The translations under genes and the position numbers were made by a program. A DNA stretch of 11,737 nt from JBDSLU01 sp039916225 (lineage in GTDB: Bacteria > Acidobacteriota > Vicinamibacteria > Vicinamibacterales > Vicinamibacteraceae), in assembly GCA_039916225.1 (NCBI GenBank), contig JBDSLU010000036.1:1-11737 (forward strand), given 5' to 3'. The notes under the pieces were generated by a model. The model had not been told where the DNA came from, made no database searches, and saw only the letters and a program-made list of their open reading frames with translations. This document shows positions 8,301 to 11,737 of this stretch, one piece after another (position 1 is the first letter of the stretch; every line of letters starts with the position of its first letter).

Positions 8301-8973
8301 CCGTACCATTCGTACAGCAGTTGAAGCCGACGTTGGCCTGGGCGAAGATGCGGTGGCGTCCGGCAGCCAGCGCGCCGCTGGCGCTGGTGATGGCCGGGTG
8401 GGCGTTGCGGCACGGATCCAGGCCGGGCTCTGGAAACTCCTCACACAGCTGCTCGGGCTGCAGGCCGAGGCCGTTGACGGCGGTCCCATTGGCGACGAAC
8501 CGCACCGGTTCGACGACCACTATCTCGAGCTCCACGTAGGCCGATGCGCTCACTGATGGGGCAAAGAGTATGGCCTGGGTGATGTGCGCCGAGGCCGAGG
8601 CCGACCCCGCGGCGCTGATCGAGGTCACGCGCCCGGATGCGGCGTCGGCATTGATCGTCAGAGACGCAGTGGCGCTGGTCGAGCCCGATCCGATCGCGCC
8701 ATTGGGTTCGTTCCGCTCTCCCGAGAGGCTGGCGGTCGCGGTAATCGTGCCGCTGACGCCTGATTCGTCCTGGGACCGCTGAGGTGCCCCGGGACCTGCG
8801 ACGTACTCGTTGCGGACCTGAGCGTGCACCGCTCCCGCCTCCACCACCTGCCCGAACAGCGGCTGGCCGATTCCGCCGCCGAGCACGGCAATGGCCGCGA
8901 ACACGCCTCGCGGGATCCATCCTCGCCACAGCCCTTTGAAGGCCCCGCCCACGTGTCCTGCTCGCATCGTCAT
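5332..8973 (-). CDS. Large exported LCAT/lipase-like alpha/beta hydrolase with Ig-like, HYR and C-terminal beta domains
   Basis: About 1213 residues from the ATG at 8973; the ATG at 9009 would add 12 residues but has no Shine-Dalgarno. Numbering from 8973: an Arg/Lys-bearing N-region and hydrophobic core (about 22-40) make a signal peptide. An Ala/Ser-rich beta region spans about 60-235. The hydrolase domain (about 238-660) opens HRPVLIIPGIGATY, an LCAT-like oxyanion strand. The nucleophile elbow is VVAHSTGGLVAR (Ser372), the acid is in DSGDGTVP (probably Asp601), and the base is in SVGHTEL (His636). Two Ig-like domains follow (about 790-885, 887-965), then an HYR-like domain (about 965-1042, ending CSATDRAGN) and a C-terminal domain from about 1049. 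That last part resembles post-COAP-1 beta domains and is broken by an Asp/His-rich loop. The likely role is hydrolysis of an acyl ester outside the cytoplasm; the substrate is unknown. The usual LCAT/PGAP1 hydrolase is 400-500 residues, so the tail is unusually long. It is divergent from the kinase gene and convergent with the sigma gene. Confidence 0.87.
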   Translation of the reverse strand: MTMRAGHVGGAFKGLWRGWIPRGVFAAIAVLGGGIGQPLFGQVVEAGAVHAQVRNEYVAGPGAPQRSQDESGVSGTITATASLSGERNEPNGAIGSGSTSATASLTINADAASGRVTSISAAGSASASAHITQAILFAPSVSASAYVELEIVVVEPVRFVANGTAVNGLGLQPEQLCEEFPEPGLDPCRNAHPAITSASGALAAGRHRIFAQANVGFNCCTNGTDSGGFSLSVSFTPGHRPVLIIPGIGATYAADATDDLFWLTHRGVRPGELQIDPLSRAYHDLIETFKRAGYQEFRDLFVVNYDWRLPPGPDDGQIDGRISGITAPSISGGQFLYGVDYLGDTLREVADLWTTLHPGGPPLDAVDVVAHSTGGLVARTYLQSAAYGGEYAPGRRLPRIENLIMVGVPNRGASKAWNPLHDNWVVDPSFQIVLSKIINRAYQKVLRNQVIAGPDYDITLASLQAPQCLDTQAICFINQYVPTARALLATYDFIDFGLGLTNVNEFPALRNAFALDLNAGLDGAIAVGDPNAFADLSTVTVIYGTNGGEGGLTPVQTTEALGPTFTLLGSRPIATFEDFLGRNARPNETFYVDVVAPDSGDGTVPLESSIGQFLFDPRVSLQPFTTGVNTAGSVGHTELMSNVDVQRAILATLGVTVNDPSDISTGLAGPTTEVVCAVSGCLNVIFDPVEGFVADAQGRRLGFTTATGPLTEIPGSVWFGNADGIGWVFGAVEGPLTLHLSGLGEDYYVNVSLMSPTAVGGVVDAGFLALGAQRVVPVPVAPPTSGVDGVAPSTTAVASPQANAAGWHGGPVVVTLDATDNVGGSGVRSITFNSTGAQPAAGTLAAASGAIDVTAEGTTTITAFATDNAGNAGPSRSLVVNIDKTAPLLDAARAPLANANGWNNTAVVVSVQCSDALSGLAPGSPPASVVVSAEGAGQAAGATCTDRAGNVATTTVTGVSIDLTPPSLTIPVGQSVPQTSPAGATVTYAAPIAADAGSGIAAASCLPASGSVFPVGSTTVRCSATDRAGNAATAAFIVTVTATSPSVPEGRMFGGGHIDAEGRHHHFLFRASRVRGREIGRLEYWVNEPRACRSDDHDDQGRGDHDDDYRGDRHGPPTRFEATSLSLIVFSDDPLLQPARRTPPTVDTVRFTGSGKWNGRSGYAFEASATDVGEPGRGRDTFSLVVTDPRGTVVARVTGTLDGGNIQSIGVGR

Positions 8974-9039
8974 GTTCTGTCCCACTCCTGGATGGCCGTT
9001 ACTAGACATCGCGGCAAGCGTGATAGGTTCGGCTCATCC
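8974..9039. promoter_or_regulatory. Divergent promoter region between lipase-like and kinase genes
   Basis: Only 66 bases separate the two starts, so their promoters must overlap or lie back to back. On the minus strand AGGAG (8989-8985) stands 11 bases before the lipase ATG at 8973 and is its likely ribosome binding site. That spacing favours 8973 over the ATGs at 9009 and 8967. No convincing minus-strand -10/-35 pair is visible. Confidence 0.55.
9021..9029 (+). promoter_or_regulatory. Extended -10-like box for the kinase gene
   Basis: TGATAGGTT reads as TGn plus TAGGTT (9024-9029), followed by exactly 10 bases and the ATG at 9040. A TAGACA box at 9003-9008 matches five of six -35 positions, but with a short 15-base spacer. 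There is no Shine-Dalgarno before the ATG, as at the sigma gene, so a leaderless or near-leaderless transcript is likely. Confidence 0.38.
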
Positions 9040-11547
9040 ATGGTCCAGGACGCCGGCTTTGGGGAGGAGGCGGAGGGTCTCTTCGCCGACGCCATCGAGC
9101 TGCCGCCGGCCGAACGCGGCTCTTTTCTCGATGCGCAGTGCGCCGGACGTCAGCCGCTGCGGGCCGAGGTGGAGTCGCTGATCGCGGCCCACCTGCGAGC
9201 CGACGGATTTCTCGCGGTTGCACTGTCTGACAGCGGCGCTCGCGAGTCCTCGGATCGCTTCAGCGGCAAGACGATCGGACGCTTCCGGCTGCTCGATCCG
9301 ATCGGCGAAGGGGGCATGGGGGTCGTCTTCCGTGCCGAGCGCGCCGACGGCGAGTTCGCGCAGCGCGTGGCGATCAAGCTGATCGACGTATCGCTGCGGA
9401 GTGCCGCTGCCGTCCGGGGCTTCCGTCGCGAGCGACAGATGCTGGCCAATCTCCACCATCCGCACATCGTCACGCTGCTCGATGGCGGGATCACGGAGGA
9501 GGGACAGCCGTTCCTGGTGATGGAGTGCATCGACGGGCTGCCCATCAGCCGCTACTGTGCCGAACACCGCCTCGGATTGGCGGCGCGCCTCAGGCTGTTC
9601 CAGGATGTGTGCGGGGCCGTCCAGCACGCCCATGGCCACGCCATCGTGCATCGCGATCTCAAGCCGGCGAACATCCTGGTGACGGCTGACGGTGCCCCCA
9701 AGGTGCTCGATTTCGGCATCGCCACGCTCGTTGACGACCCGGCGTCGACCGACGCCGATGCGACGTCCTCACGTCGTGCGCTGACGCCGAACTACGCGAG
9801 TCCTGAGCAGCTGACCGGTTCGCCGGCGACGGTCGCCGCGGACATCTACGCGCTCGGCGTCCTGCTCTACGAGCTGCTGACGGGCGGGCGGCCCTACGAC
9901 ACGGCGGGCAAGACGCTCGCCGAGATTCTGGCGATCGTCGACGGCTGTGTGCCACGGCCGAGTGCGGCACCTGCGGCGCACGCGGCCGCTCTCCCCTATC
10001 CGCCGAGTCATCTCAAGGGCGATCTCGACGCGATCGTGCGGAAAGCGATGAGCAAGGAGCCGGGACGGCGCTATGCCTCGGCACGCGAGCTATCGGACGA
10101 CATCGACCGACATTTGCGCGGGCGGCCCGTGCTGGCGAGGGAACCGTCGCTCGGCTACGTCGCTCGAACGCTGGTCCGACAGCACCGCGCCGTCGCGGCC
10201 GCGGTCACGGTGTCGCTCGTGGCGCTGCTCGCCGCCTTCGGCGTCTCGCTCTGGCAGATTCGAGTCGCGCGCGCTGAGCGCGATCGCGCCGCGGCGCGGT
10301 TCAATGACGTCCGTCAGCTGGCCGGCGCCTTGATCTTCAAGATTCACGACGAGGTCCAGCCGTTGCCCGGCTCGACGCCCGTCCGACACCTCATCGTCGC
10401 CGAAGCACTCACCTATCTCGAGCGCCTCAGTCACGATCCGTCCGTGGACGATGCGCTGCGGATCGAGGTGGCCAAGGGCTATCACCGGATCGGCAAAGTG
10501 CAGGGGCTCCCGAGCGAGCCCAACCTCGGGGACCGGGCCGGGGCCATCCGCAGCCTGGGCAAGGCAGTCGAGTTGTTGCGGCCGATGACGGAGCGTCCGA
10601 CCGTCGCTCGGGAAGCGGCGCTCGAATTCGCACGGTCGGCACTGTCGCTCGCCATGACCGCGAACTTGAGCGGGGCGCGCGAGACGGCATTTGCGGCCGC
10701 CCGCGACGCGGCAGCGGTGGCGGAGGTGCAGCTGCAGCGCAGCCCGCTCGACGTCGACGTGCGCCGTCTCGTGGGCTCCGCCCTGTTCCAGTCCGCGATC
10801 CTCGCCAGCGACGTGGAATGCCTGCCGCTCTGGCAGCGCGCCGGCGCAGTCTTCGAGGCGCTTCTGGCCGAAAAGCCCGCCGATGCTGATCGCCGGAGAA
10901 ACGTGGCGCTGGTCGAGAAGTACGTCGGCACCTATTACCAGCGGCGGCGCGATCTCGTATCGGCTCGGCCCCACTTCCAGAGGGCGTTGGAACTCGACCA
11001 GCAGCGCCTGGCGGCGGAACCGACCAAGCGGCAGGCGCAGTTCGACGTGGCGATCGACCTCGGCAACGTCGGCCTGACTGCGGCGGGCACCAACCGGCTG
11101 GTCGAGGCCGCCGCCGCCTACCAGCAGAGTGCCGCGCTTCGGCGGAGCCTCTCCGAATCGGATCCCAAGGACGTGATGTCGCGTGCGCGCCTGGCGTATG
11201 TCGAAGGGCGGCTGGCGATCGTCTACGCGGAGATGGGGCGCGGAGCCCAGGCACTCGAGCACGCGCGCATCGCCGTCGGGCTCAGCGAGCCGCTGGCGCG
11301 TATCGACTCGACCCATCGCGCGTCCCTCGCCGACGCCCTTGCGGCGCAAGGGCGAGCCGAGCAGGCCTCCGGTCGCCAGTCCGTAGCCTGCACCACGTTC
11401 CGCCGGTCGTCGGCCATCGTGGCGACCGTCCCACGTGACAACGCGGCCGCGTCGAATCAGGCGGCCGAGCTGGAGGCGAGGCTGTCACGGCACCTGACGT
11501 CCTGTGGCACGTCCGAGCGCAGGGCATTGAAGGTCAGCGGGCGCTGA
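9040..11547 (+). CDS. Transmembrane Ser/Thr protein kinase (PknB/Hanks type) with C-terminal TPR-like sensor region
   Basis: 835 residues from the ATG at 9040. This start places the family cap (EGLFADAIELPPAERGSFL, LRAEVESLIAAH) at the N-terminus; longer starts run back into the divergent lipase gene. The kinase domain spans about 80-360. It has a Gly-loop GEGGMG (89-94), the VAIK lysine at 113, a likely helix-C Glu131, the catalytic loop HRDLKPAN (204-211, Asp206) and DFG at 224-226. The activation segment is Ser/Thr-rich and ends SPE (254-256), and DIYALGVLLYELLTG follows. All catalytic residues are present, so it should be active. One TM helix lies at about 383-405. The C-terminal 400 residues are Ala/Leu-rich helical pairs resembling degenerate TPRs (clearest at about 495-515, 635-655, 680-705, 725-750) and should lie outside the membrane. 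Likely role: sensing through this region and phosphorylating cytoplasmic targets. The ECF sigma at 4672 is a candidate substrate by known genomic association. The convergent histidine kinase gene ends 16 bases away. Confidence 0.94.
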   Translation: MVQDAGFGEEAEGLFADAIELPPAERGSFLDAQCAGRQPLRAEVESLIAAHLRADGFLAVALSDSGARESSDRFSGKTIGRFRLLDPIGEGGMGVVFRAERADGEFAQRVAIKLIDVSLRSAAAVRGFRRERQMLANLHHPHIVTLLDGGITEEGQPFLVMECIDGLPISRYCAEHRLGLAARLRLFQDVCGAVQHAHGHAIVHRDLKPANILVTADGAPKVLDFGIATLVDDPASTDADATSSRRALTPNYASPEQLTGSPATVAADIYALGVLLYELLTGGRPYDTAGKTLAEILAIVDGCVPRPSAAPAAHAAALPYPPSHLKGDLDAIVRKAMSKEPGRRYASARELSDDIDRHLRGRPVLAREPSLGYVARTLVRQHRAVAAAVTVSLVALLAAFGVSLWQIRVARAERDRAAARFNDVRQLAGALIFKIHDEVQPLPGSTPVRHLIVAEALTYLERLSHDPSVDDALRIEVAKGYHRIGKVQGLPSEPNLGDRAGAIRSLGKAVELLRPMTERPTVAREAALEFARSALSLAMTANLSGARETAFAAARDAAAVAEVQLQRSPLDVDVRRLVGSALFQSAILASDVECLPLWQRAGAVFEALLAEKPADADRRRNVALVEKYVGTYYQRRRDLVSARPHFQRALELDQQRLAAEPTKRQAQFDVAIDLGNVGLTAAGTNRLVEAAAAYQQSAALRRSLSESDPKDVMSRARLAYVEGRLAIVYAEMGRGAQALEHARIAVGLSEPLARIDSTHRASLADALAAQGRAEQASGRQSVACTTFRRSSAIVATVPRDNAAASNQAAELEARLSRHLTSCGTSERRALKVSGR
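11334..11354. repeat. Perfect odd-centred palindrome inside the kinase gene
   Basis: The arms CGCCCTTGCG (11334-11343) and CGCAAGGGCG (11345-11354) pair perfectly around a single central G. It falls near the 3' end of the kinase gene, in codons for DALAAQGR. In RNA it could fold as about an 8-bp stem with a small loop. It may be chance in GC-rich coding DNA, a protein binding site or a 3'-end RNA structure. Confidence 0.45.
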
Positions 11548-11560
11548 GCGATGAGCGCCC
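11539..11560. terminator. GC-rich hairpin over the kinase stop codon, possible bidirectional terminator
   Basis: GGGCGCT (11539-11545) and AGCGCCC (11554-11560) form a perfect 7-bp stem with an 8-base loop, overlapping the TGA at 11545-11547. It occupies most of the 16-base gap between two convergent genes and could serve both. There is no T-run, so intrinsic termination is unproven. Confidence 0.4.
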
Positions 11561-11563
11561 TGG

Positions 11564-11737
11564 TCAGGGGCCGACAGCCAGGTTCGCGCGCGGCGCGGCG
11601 GGTAGTTGCACGGTGACGCGGAGACCGCCCGCGGGCCGAGGGGTCAGACTGAGGACGCCATCGTGTGCCTGGACGATGCTCTTGACGATCGCCAGACCGA
11701 GGCCGACGCCGGCGTGGTCGGTGCGGATGCGTTCGCT
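11564..11737 (-). CDS. Sensor histidine kinase, C-terminal end of ATPase domain (partial)
   Basis: The final 57 codons and TGA stop of a gene that continues beyond the right edge. The peptide contains ERIRTDHAGVGLGLAIVKSI, in which GVGLGLAIVKSI is the G2 box of the HATPase_c ATP lid. It is followed by VQAHDG and a closing beta strand GGLRVTVQLP, the standard end of a histidine kinase ATPase domain. The enzyme would autophosphorylate a histidine and pass the phosphate to a response regulator, which is not in the window. The final residues, PRANLAVGP, lie after the domain. No sensor or membrane part can be seen, so signal and subtype are unknown. The gene is convergent with the Ser/Thr kinase. 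Confidence 0.9.
   Translation of the reverse strand, partial: SERIRTDHAGVGLGLAIVKSIVQAHDGVLSLTPRPAGGLRVTVQLPAAPRANLAVGP

Noticed and set aside
6550..8556. 668-codon open frame on the + strand opposite the lipase-like gene
   Set aside because: It is antisense to a gene with clear catalytic motifs and domains. Its translation is Arg/Glu/Asp/Val-rich with no recognisable motif, as expected from the mirror frame of GC-rich codons.
8824..9039. Longer start for the kinase inside the divergent lipase gene
   Set aside because: The added residues are unlike the family N-terminus and overlap the lipase signal peptide region on the other strand.
10090..11349. 419-codon open frame on the - strand opposite the kinase C-terminal region
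   Set aside because: It has no domain or signal, and the TPR-like frame on the other strand explains the region better.

Overview
The window is about 11.7 kb of high-G+C DNA, roughly two thirds G+C by eye, from a bacterium most like an Acidobacteriota member, possibly a Vicinamibacteria-type lineage. Three things point there. One is a stand-alone duplicated MacB/FtsX-type permease (the acidobacterial duplicated orphan permease type, ADOP). Another is an ECF sigma factor of the TIGR02999-like kind. The third is a Ser/Thr kinase with the N-terminal helical cap and C-terminal TPR-like region common in Acidobacteriota and Planctomycetota. No rRNA, tRNA, CRISPR array, transposase or phage gene is visible.

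Layout, left to right: (1) 1-1893 (+), the C-terminal part of a large Asp-box (BNR) beta-propeller protein whose start lies outside the window. (2) 1901-4360 (-), an ADOP-type ABC permease that meets gene 1 tail to tail with a 7-base gap. (3) 4361-4671, a divergent intergenic region ending in a REP-like hairpin that abuts the next start codon. (4) 4672-5223 (+), a 183-residue ECF sigma factor. (5) 5332-8973 (-), a very large exported LCAT/lipase-like alpha/beta hydrolase with bacterial Ig-like and HYR domains and a C-terminal beta domain. (6) 8974-9039, a 66-base divergent promoter region. (7) 9040-11547 (+), a transmembrane PknB-type Ser/Thr kinase with a TPR-like sensor region. (8) 11564-11737 (-), the last 57 codons of a sensor histidine kinase.

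The most interesting unit is the sigma factor / lipase / kinase block. In this kind of locus the ECF sigma and the kinase are often neighbours. Here a 3.6-kb secreted hydrolase gene sits between them on the opposite strand and shares the kinase's 66-base upstream region. The sigma factor lacks the acidic DAED motif of region 2.2 and has a Thr-containing stretch at that place. No anti-sigma gene is visible. This fits control by phosphorylation, as established for EcfP/PknT in Vibrio parahaemolyticus, rather than by an anti-sigma factor. Both the sigma and the kinase genes lack a Shine-Dalgarno sequence and have a TAGNNT box exactly 10 bases before the ATG, suggesting leaderless or near-leaderless transcripts and possibly shared control.

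The rest is dense and ordinary. Convergent gene pairs are separated by 7, 108 and 16 bases, and short inverted repeats overlap two of the stop codons.
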